A DNA stretch of 64,000 nucleotides from Sulfuricaulis limicola (lineage in GTDB: Bacteria; Pseudomonadota; Gammaproteobacteria; Acidiferrobacterales; Sulfurifustaceae), in NCBI RefSeq assembly GCF_002355735.1, contig NZ_AP014879.1, forward strand, positions 2,635,501 to 2,699,500. The letters are read 5' to 3'. Made by a program: the position numbers and the translations under genes. How positions within the stretch are numbered: the first letter of the stretch is position 1; the number at the start of each line of letters is the position of its first letter. Below are positions 35,635 to 43,994 of this stretch, one piece after another. The notes beneath the pieces are model-generated. The model was not told where the DNA came from, ran no database searches, and saw only the letters and a list, made by a program, of their open reading frames with translations.

Positions 35635-36333
35635 ATGCCACGGTTCGTTCGTCTGATCGTCACCGCCTTCGTTCCCGTTTTCGCCGTCGCCGTTCCGGCC
35701 ACCGCGGCCGACGACACGCCGCGCTATAACCAGATCCATTTTCAGGTCGAGCGCAGCCGTCCGGTCGACAACGATCGCATGCACGCCGTGCTCAATCTCA
35801 CCGCCGAGGACGACAACGCCGCGCGTCTCGCCGACCAGGTCAATCGCACCATGGACGGTGCGCTCAAAACCGCCAAGGCCCGGCCCAAAATCGAGGTCCG
35901 CACCGGCAGTTACCGGACCTGGCCGGTTTACGACAAGAACAAAATCCGGCGCTGGCGCGCGACGCAGGAACTGCTGCTGGATGGATCGGATTTCGCGGAA
36001 CTGGGAAACCTGATCGGGCAATTGCAGGAGCACTTGCAGGTTGGCTCCATAAATTTCTCGGTGTCCCCGTCACGCCGCGCGACGGTCGAGGATGAGTTGA
36101 TCGCGCAGGCACTCGATGCCTTCAAGCAGCGCGCCGAACTGGTGCGCAGACAATTCACGGCCAGGGGCTACCGCCTCGTCAATGTCTCGATCAACACCGG
36201 TGACGGGCAACCGGTGCCGATGATGCGCGGCATGGCCATGGAGGCCATGGACAAATCGGCGGCGCCGCCCGCGCTCGAGGCCGGCACCAGCATTCTCAGC
36301 GTGAACGTGGGCGGGATGATCGAACTGCAATAA
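35635..36333 (+). CDS. Periplasmic SIMPL-domain (DUF541) protein
   Basis: The 232-residue protein has a signal peptide ending near AVPATAADD and a single SIMPL domain: FQVERSRPVDNDRMHAVLNLTAEDDN, VRTGSYRTWPVYDKNKIRRWRATQELLL and AFKQRAELVRRQF. The C-terminal SVNVGGMIELQ is typical. Family members are periplasmic with no clear biochemical role. The ATG at 35635 gives a good signal peptide. Confidence 0.8.
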   Translation: MPRFVRLIVTAFVPVFAVAVPATAADDTPRYNQIHFQVERSRPVDNDRMHAVLNLTAEDDNAARLADQVNRTMDGALKTAKARPKIEVRTGSYRTWPVYDKNKIRRWRATQELLLDGSDFAELGNLIGQLQEHLQVGSINFSVSPSRRATVEDELIAQALDAFKQRAELVRRQFTARGYRLVNVSINTGDGQPVPMMRGMAMEAMDKSAAPPALEAGTSILSVNVGGMIELQ

Positions 36334-36346
36334 TCTTGTATGTTCA

Positions 36347-36383
36347 CGCAGAATGAATCGCGATTGACGCCATTCGTTCTGCG
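36347..36383. promoter_or_regulatory. Imperfect hairpin upstream of the antiporter gene
   Basis: The arms 36347-36362 and 36368-36383 pair at 14 of 16 positions around a 5-base loop. The hairpin sits between the SIMPL gene stop and the GTG start of the antiporter (36413). No U-run follows on the plus strand, so it is not a classical terminator. It could be an RNA structure in the antiporter leader or a degenerate dyad operator. Confidence 0.45.
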
Positions 36384-36412
36384 CGGTTCCACCTGATCCG
36401 GAGGGAAAATCG

Positions 36413-38119
36413 GTGCCTCACAGCGTTGCCCTGATCACCACGCTCGCCACCGGCCTGGGACTGGCCCTGGTCATGGGCTTCATCGCCATGCGCCTGAAAC
36501 TGCCGGCCCTGGTCGGCTACCTGATCGCCGGCATCATCATCGGTCCCGGCACGCCCGGTTTCGTCGCCGATCTCGGGCTGTCGCAACAGCTGGCCGAGAT
36601 CGGCGTGATCCTGCTGATGTTCGGCGTCGGCCTGCATTTTTCGCTCGACGATCTGCTGTCGGTGCGCCGCATCGCGCTGCCCGGCGCGGTCGCGCAGATC
36701 GTCGTGGCCACGGCGCTCGGCATGGGCATCGCGACGCTCTGGGGCTGGAGTCCGGGCGCCGGCATCGTGTTCGGCCTCGCCCTGTCGGTGGCCAGCACGG
36801 TCGTGCTGCTGCGGGCGCTGGAGGACCGCGGCGTTCTGGATTCCGTCAATGGCCGCATCGCCGTCGGCTGGCTCGTGGTCGAGGACCTGGTGATGGTGCT
36901 GGTGCTGGTCTTGCTGCCGCCGCTTTCGGGCTGGCTCGGTGCGCCCGATCCCGCGGGTCACGCGCCAGACAAGGGCCTGCTCACGACGCTCGGCATCACC
37001 CTCGGCCAGGTCGCCGTCTTCGTCGCCCTGATGCTGGTCGTCGGCCGGCGCGTGTTCCCGTGGCTGCTGGCGCAGGTGGCGCGCACCGGATCGCGCGAGC
37101 TGTTCACCTTGTGCGTCATCGCCGTGGCTGTCGGCATCGCCTACGGCTCGGCCGCGTTGTTCGGCGTCTCCTTCGCGCTCGGCGCCTTTTTCGCCGGCAT
37201 GGTCATGCGCGAATCCCATCTGAGCTATCGCGCCGCCGAGGAATCCCTGCCGCTGCGCGACGCCTTCGCGGTGCTGTTCTTCGTGTCGGTGGGGATGTTG
37301 TTCGAACCGGAAGTCCTGGTGCGCGAGCCGCTGCACGTACTCGCCGTGGTCGCCATCATCGTGCTCGGCAAATCGCTGGCGTCCTTCATACTGGTTCTGG
37401 GTTTTCGCTATCCGCTCAACACCGCGCTCACGGTCTCGGCCAGCCTGGCGCAGATCGGCGAATTCTCGTTCATCCTCGCGGGTCTCGGGGTTACCCTGGG
37501 ACTGCTGCCGACAGAAGGCTACAGCCTGGTGCTGGCGGGCGCGCTGATCTCGATCGCGCTCAACCCGCTGGTGTTCCGCGCCATCGAGCCGGCGCAAAAG
37601 TGGATTCGCTCACGCTCCAGGCTCGCGCGCCTGCTGGAGCGCCCCGACGATCCGCTCGCGGAGTTGCCGATGAGCGTCGACCCGGCGCGCCTCACCGGTC
37701 ACGTCCTGCTCGTGGGTTACGGCCGCGTCGGCCGGCGCCTTGCCGAAGCACTGGGCGCGCGCGGCGTGCCGATCGTCGTGGCCGAGCAGAACCGCGAACT
37801 GGTGGAGTCGCTGCGCGCCCGCGGCATACCGGCGGTTTCGGGCGACGCCGCCGAACCGGCGGTGCTGATCCAGGCGCATGTGGCGCGAGCCCGAATGCTG
37901 GCGATCGCTGTTCCCGACACCTTTCTGGCACTGCGCATGATGGACATCGCGCGCCAGCTCAATCCGGGCATCGAAACGGTCGCCTACGTCCACAGCGAGG
38001 ACGAGGCGGCGCTGCTTCACAAGCAGAACATCGGCCGGGTGTTCATGGATGAGCACGAACTCGCGTCGGGCATGGCGCGTCACGTGCTCGACCGGGCCGC
38101 GCGCGCCACCGCGATCTGA
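36413..38119 (+). CDS. ybaL: YbaL/KefB-type monovalent cation:proton antiporter
   Basis: The 568-residue protein begins PHSVALITTLATGLGLALVMG, close to the YbaL N-terminus, and has a CPA2 membrane domain of about 12 helices (LAEIGVILLMFGVGLHFSLDDL, FGVSFALGAFFAGMVMRESHLS) followed by a Rossmann TrkA-N domain (HVLLVGYGRVGRRLAEALG). It likely exchanges K+ or Na+ for protons under nucleotide control. Translation starts at a GTG (36413) after GGAGGG. A hairpin lies in the leader. Confidence 0.88.
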   Translation: MPHSVALITTLATGLGLALVMGFIAMRLKLPALVGYLIAGIIIGPGTPGFVADLGLSQQLAEIGVILLMFGVGLHFSLDDLLSVRRIALPGAVAQIVVATALGMGIATLWGWSPGAGIVFGLALSVASTVVLLRALEDRGVLDSVNGRIAVGWLVVEDLVMVLVLVLLPPLSGWLGAPDPAGHAPDKGLLTTLGITLGQVAVFVALMLVVGRRVFPWLLAQVARTGSRELFTLCVIAVAVGIAYGSAALFGVSFALGAFFAGMVMRESHLSYRAAEESLPLRDAFAVLFFVSVGMLFEPEVLVREPLHVLAVVAIIVLGKSLASFILVLGFRYPLNTALTVSASLAQIGEFSFILAGLGVTLGLLPTEGYSLVLAGALISIALNPLVFRAIEPAQKWIRSRSRLARLLERPDDPLAELPMSVDPARLTGHVLLVGYGRVGRRLAEALGARGVPIVVAEQNRELVESLRARGIPAVSGDAAEPAVLIQAHVARARMLAIAVPDTFLALRMMDIARQLNPGIETVAYVHSEDEAALLHKQNIGRVFMDEHELASGMARHVLDRAARATAI

Positions 38120-38276
38120 CAGGACAAGGAATTGATCCCGGCGTCGCGACAAGCCGGGAAAAGTTGATTTTTGTTAAAGAAAACCCCGCACCGGGCCTGC
38201 ACTATTTGGCGGCCCGCTAACAACACGGGCGGCGTTTCTCTATACTGGTACCGTTTTCCAAGTGGAGGTCCTCCCC

Positions 38277-38714
38277 ATGGCAACCAAAAAGAAAGCCAAG
38301 GCCAAAGCAAAGAAAAAGCAACCCGCCGCCGCCAAGGCGACAGTCCGCAAAAAAGCCGCTCCCAAAAAGGTCGTGGCCAAAAAGAAACCCGCGGCCAGGG
38401 CAAAGGCAAAGCCGCGCAAGCCGGCCGCGATGCCGCCGCCGGCCGCTCCGGCGCCACCGCCCGGCATGGAACGCATCGGAATCGTCACGCATTACTACAA
38501 TCATCTTTCGGTCGCGATCCTGAAACTTGAGAAGGGCATCCTGCGCGTGGGCGATCAGATTCACATCAAGGGCCACACCAGCGATTTCGCGCAGCCGGTT
38601 GATTCCATGGAAATCGACCACGTGCACGTGAACGAGGCGCGTCCCGGCCAGTCCTTCGGCCTGCGCGTCAGGGAACACGCGCGCGAGCACGACGTCGTTT
38701 ACAAAGCCAGGTAA
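38277..38714 (+). CDS. Histone-H1-like tail fused to an EF-Tu domain-2-like barrel
   Basis: The 145-residue protein has two unlike halves. Residues 1-62 are nearly all Lys, Ala and Pro (KKKAKAKAKKKQPAAAKAT and similar), like bacterial histone-H1-type DNA-binding tails. Residues 70-145 resemble EF-Tu domain 2 as found in small stand-alone elongation-factor-like proteins: IGIVTHYYNHLSVAILKLE, LRVGDQIHIKGHTSDFAQPVDSMEIDH and VREHAREHDVVYK. The ATG at 38277 follows GGAGGT with 8 bp spacing. No signal peptide. A nucleic-acid or ribosome-associated role is inferred from the composition. Confidence 0.75.
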   Translation: MATKKKAKAKAKKKQPAAAKATVRKKAAPKKVVAKKKPAARAKAKPRKPAAMPPPAAPAPPPGMERIGIVTHYYNHLSVAILKLEKGILRVGDQIHIKGHTSDFAQPVDSMEIDHVHVNEARPGQSFGLRVREHAREHDVVYKAR

Positions 38715-38797
38715 CACCCCAGCGGCACGGCGGCGCGGATCGCAACTGTCTCCCTGATCATCGGGGGGCGATCCCGGTCATTTATGGGTGAGATCCC

Positions 38798-39769
38798 ATG
38801 CTCGCTGATCTTCTGGTTGTCCTCGGTGGCGCGCTGGCGATCCTGCTGGTCGCCGAGGTGGTGATCCGCCTGACGCTGCGTCTGGCGCGTCACTATGGCC
38901 TGTCGGGCAGTTTCGTCGGTCTGACGATTCTGTCCGTCGGCACCAGCCTGCTCGAGATCATGACCCACATCGTTGGCAGCGCGCGCATCCTGCGCGAGCC
39001 GGAGACGATGGACACGCTCTCCGGCTTGCTGCTTGGCAGCAACATCGGCTCGGATATCTTTCAGCAGAACTTCGTGCTGCCGCTGGTGGGCCTGATCGGG
39101 ACGGTGACGGTGGCGCGGCGAATGCTGGCGACCGAGGTCGGCGCCCTGATCGCGGCCTCGTCCCTGTTGTGGCTCGCCTGCCTGGGCGGCGCGGTCAGCC
39201 GCCTCGAAGGCGGGCTGCTGGTCCTGGTATACCTCGGATATTTGTTTTATCTCGGACGCATGCGTCACGATGCCCGTTCACGCGAGCGCTTACCCTTGCC
39301 GCGCTTCCGTGCGCCGCTACTGGCCTTGCTCATCACGATGTGTTTCATCGCCATGGGGCTTCTGGCGGACCCGGTGCTGGCGGCGTCACAGCGACTGGTG
39401 GCGATGCTGCCGCTCAGCGGCTCGCTCTTCGGCGTGCTGGTGCTCGGGATCTGCGCGGCGCTGCCGGAGCTCATGACGGCGCTGGTGTCGATTTTGAAGG
39501 GGCAGCAGGATATTTCGGCGGGCATTCTGATCGGGAGCAACATCACCAATCCGCTTTTCGGCGCCGGCCTTGGGGCGCTCATCTCCGGCTATACCGTCCC
39601 GGCGGTAATCATGGTCTACGACTTGCCGGTGAAAATCGCCACCGGCGCGCTGCTATTCATCTTCCTGTGGCGCAACCAAAGCCTGGGCCGTTATGCAGCG
39701 CTGACACTGCTCGCGCTCTACATCGGTTATGTGTTGCTCCGCGCCGTGTTTTTTCAGGTGGACTTCTGA
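38798..39769 (+). CDS. Calcium/sodium antiporter-family protein (CaCA)
   Basis: The 323-residue membrane protein shows the two alpha-repeats of the CaCA superfamily: GLTILSVGTSLLEIMTHIVGSAR...GLLLGSNIGSDIFQQNF in the first half and GICAALPELMTALVSILKGQQDISAGILIGSNITNPLFG in the second. The acidic residues within GTSLLE and ALPE are the expected ion ligands. It is similar in size to YrbG. The ion exchanged is inferred from the family. Confidence 0.85.
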   Translation: MLADLLVVLGGALAILLVAEVVIRLTLRLARHYGLSGSFVGLTILSVGTSLLEIMTHIVGSARILREPETMDTLSGLLLGSNIGSDIFQQNFVLPLVGLIGTVTVARRMLATEVGALIAASSLLWLACLGGAVSRLEGGLLVLVYLGYLFYLGRMRHDARSRERLPLPRFRAPLLALLITMCFIAMGLLADPVLAASQRLVAMLPLSGSLFGVLVLGICAALPELMTALVSILKGQQDISAGILIGSNITNPLFGAGLGALISGYTVPAVIMVYDLPVKIATGALLFIFLWRNQSLGRYAALTLLALYIGYVLLRAVFFQVDF

Positions 39770-39887
39770 GAACGGCGCGCAATACATCATGCATCGTCCG
39801 CCAGCCCGGAGCGGCCCCGGGTGTTGCGCCACACCCGCGGCACGTGTTTTCATTACCGGCCATGGTACCAACCCATTGAGCCGATCC

Positions 39888-40457
39888 ATGCACATTCGCA
39901 ACCTTGTCGCGCTGGCCCTGCTGTTATCTTCCGCCGTGGCGTTTGGCAGGGAAGTAGCCGGCGTGAAACTGCCGGAAACCACCGCAGCCGGCGCCAATCT
40001 GCCAGCGCTCGTGCTCAACGGAGCAGGGGTGCGCAGCAAGTTCTTCATCAAGGTGTATGTCGGCGCCCTGTACCTGTCCGCCCGCGCCACCGAGGCGGAC
40101 GCCGTGTTGCGCAACACCGGGCCGCTGGCGGTGCACATGTATTTCCTTCACAGCGAGGTCACGAAGGAAAAGCTCGTCGACGCCTGGAACGACGGATTCA
40201 GCGCCAACCTCGGCGAGGCCGAACGCGCCAGGCTCGGGGAACGCATTCAACGCTTCAATGGCCTGTTTCAGACCGTGCGCCGCGGCGACGTCATCCGGCT
40301 CGATTACACGCCCGGCACGGGCACCACGGTGTCCATCAACAACGAAAAACGCGGGATGATAGAGGGTGAGGATTTCATGCAGGCCTGGCTGCGCATCTGG
40401 CTTGGCAAAGAACCGGCCGATGCTGCCCTCAAACGCGCCATGCTCGGCGCCGATTGA
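39888..40457 (+). CDS. Exported chalcone-isomerase-like protein
   Basis: The 189-residue protein has a signal peptide (MHIRNLVALALLLSSAVAFG) and the bacterial chalcone-isomerase-like domain: EVAGVKLPETTAAGANLPALVLNGAGVRSKFFIKVYVGALYL, then a C-terminal FMQAWLRIWLGKEPADAALKRAMLG. Bacterial family members are periplasmic and not known to act on flavonoids. The ATG at 39888 is chosen for the signal peptide. Confidence 0.82.
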   Translation: MHIRNLVALALLLSSAVAFGREVAGVKLPETTAAGANLPALVLNGAGVRSKFFIKVYVGALYLSARATEADAVLRNTGPLAVHMYFLHSEVTKEKLVDAWNDGFSANLGEAERARLGERIQRFNGLFQTVRRGDVIRLDYTPGTGTTVSINNEKRGMIEGEDFMQAWLRIWLGKEPADAALKRAMLGAD

Positions 40458-40492
40458 ACTGGATCGGTTCCGGCCAGTCCTCCGGCTGTGCG

Positions 40493-40789
40493 TCAGCGGG
40501 CGGGCGGGCGATCTTGCGCCTCGACATCGAAAGAACGCACCGATGCATTCGGCAGCAGGACCTTGATCCGGTAAGAGGTGCCGCGACGCTGTTCATGCTG
40601 CTGCGCCGACAACACCCGTCCGCCGGTATCGCGCCGGACATTCACGACCGCCTCGTCGAGCGAAAGCCTGTCCCGGCCCGGACTCTCATGGCGCGGCGAA
40701 TGTCCGTCGTGCCGCGCCTCCGCCGGGACCATGGCAGACCACGCCAGCAGTCCGGCCAGGAGGCATGCCACGAGTTTCGCGCGGCGCAT
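40493..40789 (-). CDS. Exported PepSY-domain protein, copy 2
   Basis: The 98-residue protein has a signal peptide (LVACLLAGLLAWSAMVPAEA), a short charged spacer and a PepSY-like domain (LSLDEAVVNVRRDTGGRVLSA, YRIKVLLPNASVRSFDVE). It is the paralogue of the protein at 13755. Unlike copy 1, it is not followed by a two-component system. It starts 1 bp after the stop of the glycine-zipper gene, so translation is probably coupled. Confidence 0.8.
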   Translation of the reverse strand: MRRAKLVACLLAGLLAWSAMVPAEARHDGHSPRHESPGRDRLSLDEAVVNVRRDTGGRVLSAQQHEQRRGTSYRIKVLLPNASVRSFDVEAQDRPPAR

Positions 40790-40790
40790 C

Positions 40791-41237
40791 TCAGCGGTGA
40801 CGCGCGATGTCGTAGCCGATGACGGTGCCGATCACCGCGCCGACCGCCGTGTGCCCGGGATCGCCGCGGCCGACCTCATGCCCGATCACGCCACCGATGA
40901 CGCTGCCGAGGATGATGGGCGCGGACGAGCTGGAGCGGCGCTCCGGGTAATACCCGTCATCACCATGGCCGCCGCGTGGGCCGTATTCGCGGTATTCACG
41001 GCGCTCGTAATAGTCATGGCGGCCGTCGTGCCGGTACTGATGCTTGTCCTTGTACCACCCGCGGTGCAGGCCGTTATCATGACGCGCATAGCGCTCCTCC
41101 ACCTGGTACACCCGGACCTCGCGGTAGCCGTCGCGGTCACGGTAACCGTCACGGTCGCCGCGATCCGCCAGCACCAGCGGCGCGGACAGCGAGGTAACCA
41201 CAGCCAGGACGGCGGCACTCAGTAATTTGCGATTCAT
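40791..41237 (-). CDS. Exported charged/Tyr-rich glycine-zipper protein, copy 2
   Basis: The 148-residue protein has a signal peptide ending near PLVLADRG, a charged Arg/Asp/Tyr-rich middle and a C-terminal glycine zipper almost identical to the paralogue at 14161 (SSSAPIILGSVIGGVIGHEVG; GHTAVGAVIGTVIGYDIAR). The ribosome-binding region GAAGGAGACAA is also conserved between the copies. A direct-repeat box lies 67 bp upstream. The two-gene order (zipper, then PepSY) matches the 14-kb cluster. Confidence 0.8.
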   Translation of the reverse strand: MNRKLLSAAVLAVVTSLSAPLVLADRGDRDGYRDRDGYREVRVYQVEERYARHDNGLHRGWYKDKHQYRHDGRHDYYERREYREYGPRGGHGDDGYYPERRSSSSAPIILGSVIGGVIGHEVGRGDPGHTAVGAVIGTVIGYDIARHR

Positions 41238-41303
41238 GTTTGTCTCCTTCGTTTGTGATTAAGGGTTAGCGCTTGTTTCAGAGACAAGGTTACGCGCCCC
41301 TGG

Positions 41304-41321
41304 CTGAACGCTGACTGAACG
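41304..41321 (-). promoter_or_regulatory. Putative response-regulator box (11-bp direct repeat), second copy
   Basis: On the plus strand the site reads CTGAACG, CTGA, CTGAACG, followed shortly by TTCAG. The two 7-mers are 11 bp apart and lie 67 bp from the glycine-zipper start codon. Sequence, spacing and distance match the box at 14657. It is the best evidence that both cassettes answer to the same OmpR-family regulator. Confidence 0.6.
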
Positions 41322-41406
41322 TAATTCAGTTGTATCTCGTTGATTAATTTGTCTTTAAAATTCCCACAGCTTGACCATCAGGGCTTTCGGAGACAGGTAC
41401 GGATAA

Positions 41407-42288
41407 ATGGGCATTGCCAAACAACCTTCCGTGGTGACGCTGCCGGCCGCGCCCGTGCCCTACCCTTCAATCGTGGAATTTCTGTGCCGGACGTTCCCGG
41501 GCATCTCCTATGACCAGTGGGCGCAACGCCTGCGCGCCGGCAAGCTGCTGGACGATCGAGGCAGGCCCATCACGGCGGACACGCCGTATTTGCCCTCGAA
41601 ACGGATTTTCTATTTCCGGGAAGTCGAAAACGAGCCGGTCATTCCTTTCGCGGAACAAATCCTGTTTCAGGATGGCGAGATCCTGGTGGCGGACAAGCCG
41701 CATTTTCTGCCCGTGATTCCGGGCGGCCGTTACGTGGAGGAATGTTTGCTGAATCGCCTGCGCGCCCGCACCGGCATTGCCGGGCTGGCGCCGCTGCACC
41801 GGCTCGACCGCGAGACCGCGGGCCTTGTCGTTTTCTCCGTCAATCCGGAAACGCGCGGGGCTTATCATGGGCTGTTCATGCGCGCAGCCGTGGAGAAGAT
41901 TTATCACGCACTGGCAGAGCTGAATCAGCCGCCGCCGGAAAACCACTGGACCGTCGAAAACCGGATCGTCCGCGGCGAGCCGCGCTTCCGCATGAAAACC
42001 GTGCCGGGCACCGTCAATGCCCGCTCGCACATCCAGCTCGTGGAAATGAAGGACAACCGGGGCCTGTTCCGCTTGCAACCGGTGACCGGCAAAACCCACC
42101 AGCTGCGGCTGCACATGAGCGGCCTGGGATTCGGGATCATCAACGACCGGGTTTATCCCGATCTGCAACCGGAACGCGACGATGATTTCGACCGGCCGCT
42201 CCAGCTGCTGGCCAGGGAAATCCGGTTCCACGACCCCATCGCGGGCATGGACAGGGAATTTCGTTCAGAGCGGAAACTTCTTTGGTGA
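41407..42288 (+). CDS. RluA-family pseudouridine synthase
   Basis: The 293-residue enzyme isomerises uridine in rRNA or tRNA. It has an N-terminal S4-like segment (SYDQWAQRLRAGKLLDDRGRPI), FQDGEILVADKPHFLPVIPGG, the catalytic Asp in APLHRLDRETAGLVVF, and RLQPVTGKTHQLRLHMSGLGFGIINDRVYP. The catalytic RLDRxTSG motif is present as RLDRETAG. The exact target base cannot be read. The gene ends just before a strong bidirectional terminator. Confidence 0.87.
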   Translation: MGIAKQPSVVTLPAAPVPYPSIVEFLCRTFPGISYDQWAQRLRAGKLLDDRGRPITADTPYLPSKRIFYFREVENEPVIPFAEQILFQDGEILVADKPHFLPVIPGGRYVEECLLNRLRARTGIAGLAPLHRLDRETAGLVVFSVNPETRGAYHGLFMRAAVEKIYHALAELNQPPPENHWTVENRIVRGEPRFRMKTVPGTVNARSHIQLVEMKDNRGLFRLQPVTGKTHQLRLHMSGLGFGIINDRVYPDLQPERDDDFDRPLQLLAREIRFHDPIAGMDREFRSERKLLW

Positions 42289-42292
42289 TTTC

Positions 42293-42335
42293 GTAAAAAA
42301 AAACGGCGGGTTCAGTATGAACCCGCCGTTTTTTA
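42293..42335. terminator. Bidirectional rho-independent terminator
   Basis: A perfect 14-bp stem (42301-42314 with 42318-42331) closes a GTA loop. It is preceded by an A-run and followed by a T-run, so it can act on both strands. It separates the pseudouridine synthase (plus) from the small lipoprotein gene (minus). Confidence 0.93.
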
Positions 42336-42351
42336 TTCAACGATTGCCAGG

Positions 42352-42585
42352 CTATTTCTTGACTGCCTCTTTGGCGTCCTCGACGGCCGCGTCGATCTTC
42401 TTGCCGGCCTGTTCCATCGGTCCTTCGGGTTTGGTGGCTTCCTGGATTTTCTCCTGGGCCTTATCGACGGTCTGGTCGATTTGCGCGCCGAGCTTCTCGG
42501 CCGGGCCTTTTTGCTCGCAAGCAACAAGTCCTGCCGCCATCAACAGGCCGGCGGACAACACGCACAACTTTTTCAACGTCGACAT
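42352..42585 (-). CDS. Small lipoprotein with amphipathic helical repeats
   Basis: The 77-residue protein has a signal peptide with the lipobox GLVACEQ and a mature region of short amphipathic repeats (QIDQTVDKAQEKIQEATK, KKIDAAVEDAKEAVKK). The ATG at 42585 is preferred because AAGGAG lies 7 bp upstream; an ATG two codons earlier sits too close to it. Helical repeats like these occur in small stress-related lipoproteins. Function unknown. Confidence 0.75.
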   Translation of the reverse strand: MSTLKKLCVLSAGLLMAAGLVACEQKGPAEKLGAQIDQTVDKAQEKIQEATKPEGPMEQAGKKIDAAVEDAKEAVKK

Positions 42586-42667
42586 ACGCATGCTCCTTGA
42601 TTACGAGGTTGTTGGATCATGGGGCGCTCCTTACCGGGCAGCAGCCAAGCGCACCGTATCCGGAAGA

Positions 42668-42958
42668 TTACTTGGCGTTATTCTTATCCTTGTCCGGCTC
42701 TGCTTCCGGGCGTTTCTTTTCTTTCTTGTCGTCCTTTTTTCCGGATTCGCCGAGCGATCCGCCGGCCTTCTTCAGCTCCTGGCCCATGCCCTTGAGCATC
42801 TCGCCGAAGTTGTTTCCCACCTTCTTGGCGCTGTCATCCAGGCTGGTGTCGTCGGCGGCCAGGGCCGGACCGGCCGCGAGGCCGGCGACGGTGAGACAAC
42901 CCGCGATCCACCACGCCCGCAGGCGGCGCATTGTATGAAGACGTTTCGCGCTGGCCAT
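42668..42958 (-). CDS. Small exported lysine-rich protein
   Basis: The 96-residue protein has a signal-peptide-like helix (AWWIAGCLTVAGLAAGPALA) and a mature, highly charged part ending in KKDDKKEKKRPEAEPDKDKN. It begins 4 bp after the OmpA-like lipoprotein gene and is probably cotranscribed. The ATG at 42958 is followed by a possible internal start (MRRLRAW). I do not recognise a family. Confidence 0.6.
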   Translation of the reverse strand: MASAKRLHTMRRLRAWWIAGCLTVAGLAAGPALAADDTSLDDSAKKVGNNFGEMLKGMGQELKKAGGSLGESGKKDDKKEKKRPEAEPDKDKNNAK

Positions 42959-42962
42959 GGCG

Positions 42963-43709
42963 TTACGGCTTCGCCCCGGACTCGGCCGGTGCCGGTGCCG
43001 CGGGCGCGGCTTCCGCTTCCGGCGCCGGCTTCAGCACAATCTCGACACGGCGGTTGCGCTGCTTGTTCTCCGGGCTGTCATTGGGCGCCACCGGGTGATA
43101 CTCGGAAAAACCCAGGGATTCGAGCCGCTTCGGATTGATGTGGTGTTTGGTCTCGATGTAGCGCGCCACGGCCGAGGCGCGCGCGGCGGAGAGTTCCCAG
43201 TTCGAGGGATATTTCGCCTTCAGCTTGTCGCTGATCGGCGTGTCGTCGGTGTGACCCTCGACGCGGATGATGTCGCTGCTGTCCGCGATGACCTCCACCA
43301 GCTTGTCGAGCACCGCCATGCCCTCCGGCAATATATTGGCGCTGCCGGAGCGGAACACGATCTTGTCCAGCATGCGCACCGTGAGCTGGCCGCGCAGCTG
43401 TTCGATCTCCACGCTCTTGTCCGCGAGTTCCTGCTGCATGCGATCACGCAGAACGTTTTCCTGCTTCTGCACGGCCTCGAGCTTCTGCTTATTGGCCTCC
43501 GCGATCTTGCGATGGACATCGAGTTCCTGGTTGACCACGGTGAGCCTGGTCTCGGTTTCGCTGCGCGCGGCATTGCAGGCCGCGAGTTCGTTCTTCGCGC
43601 GCGACTCACAGGCCGCCAGTTCGGCTGACTTCTCTTCGAAGGTCGAGGTCGAGACGCAACCGGTCAGGATCGTGCCGGCCGCGAGCAGAAAATACAATGA
43701 GTGTTTCAT
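42963..43709 (-). CDS. OmpA-family lipoprotein with coiled-coil
   Basis: The 248-residue protein has a lipobox (TILTGCVS), a coiled-coil stretch of about 90 residues (ELAACESRAKNELAACNAAR...QKQENVLRDRMQQELADK), and an OmpA-like peptidoglycan-binding domain: DKIVFRSGSANILPEGMAVL, RVEGHTDDTPIS, WELSAARASAVARYI and QRNRRVEIVL. The ATG at 43709 follows GGAGG with 6 bp spacing. Two cysteines in the coiled coil (AACES, AACNA) could crosslink copies. It leads a short operon with the Lys-rich protein. Confidence 0.85.
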   Translation of the reverse strand: MKHSLYFLLAAGTILTGCVSTSTFEEKSAELAACESRAKNELAACNAARSETETRLTVVNQELDVHRKIAEANKQKLEAVQKQENVLRDRMQQELADKSVEIEQLRGQLTVRMLDKIVFRSGSANILPEGMAVLDKLVEVIADSSDIIRVEGHTDDTPISDKLKAKYPSNWELSAARASAVARYIETKHHINPKRLESLGFSEYHPVAPNDSPENKQRNRRVEIVLKPAPEAEAAPAAPAPAESGAKP

Positions 43710-43994
43710 TATTAACCTCCGCATTTTTGAGGCATGGGACTTGGGGGCTTTTGTGCGGTCCGCACTGTACCAGAACCGGCGGGCCATATCGCGCCAGCCG
43801 TCGGGGCAATTCAACACGGCGTCGTCCGCGAAAGAACCGTGGTAAATCGGCCGCAGACCCCCTCTCCGGGGCCAACGTCGCGCGACGGCCGGTTAAGAAA
43901 TATTTAGGGATTCCTGAGCCAAGATTTAGCAACGGTCAATCGGCCGCCTGCATAAACTCTCTCCGAACCATAACCCTGTACGAGGAGACCACCC

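Noticed and set aside
42290-42303. A-run after the pseudouridine synthase as a frameshift site
   Set aside because: It lies past the stop codon and is explained as the T-run of the bidirectional terminator on the opposite strand.
42668-42958. Lys-rich small protein as a second histone-like protein
   Set aside because: It has a signal-peptide-like helix and equal Asp/Glu content, unlike the purely basic tail at 38277.
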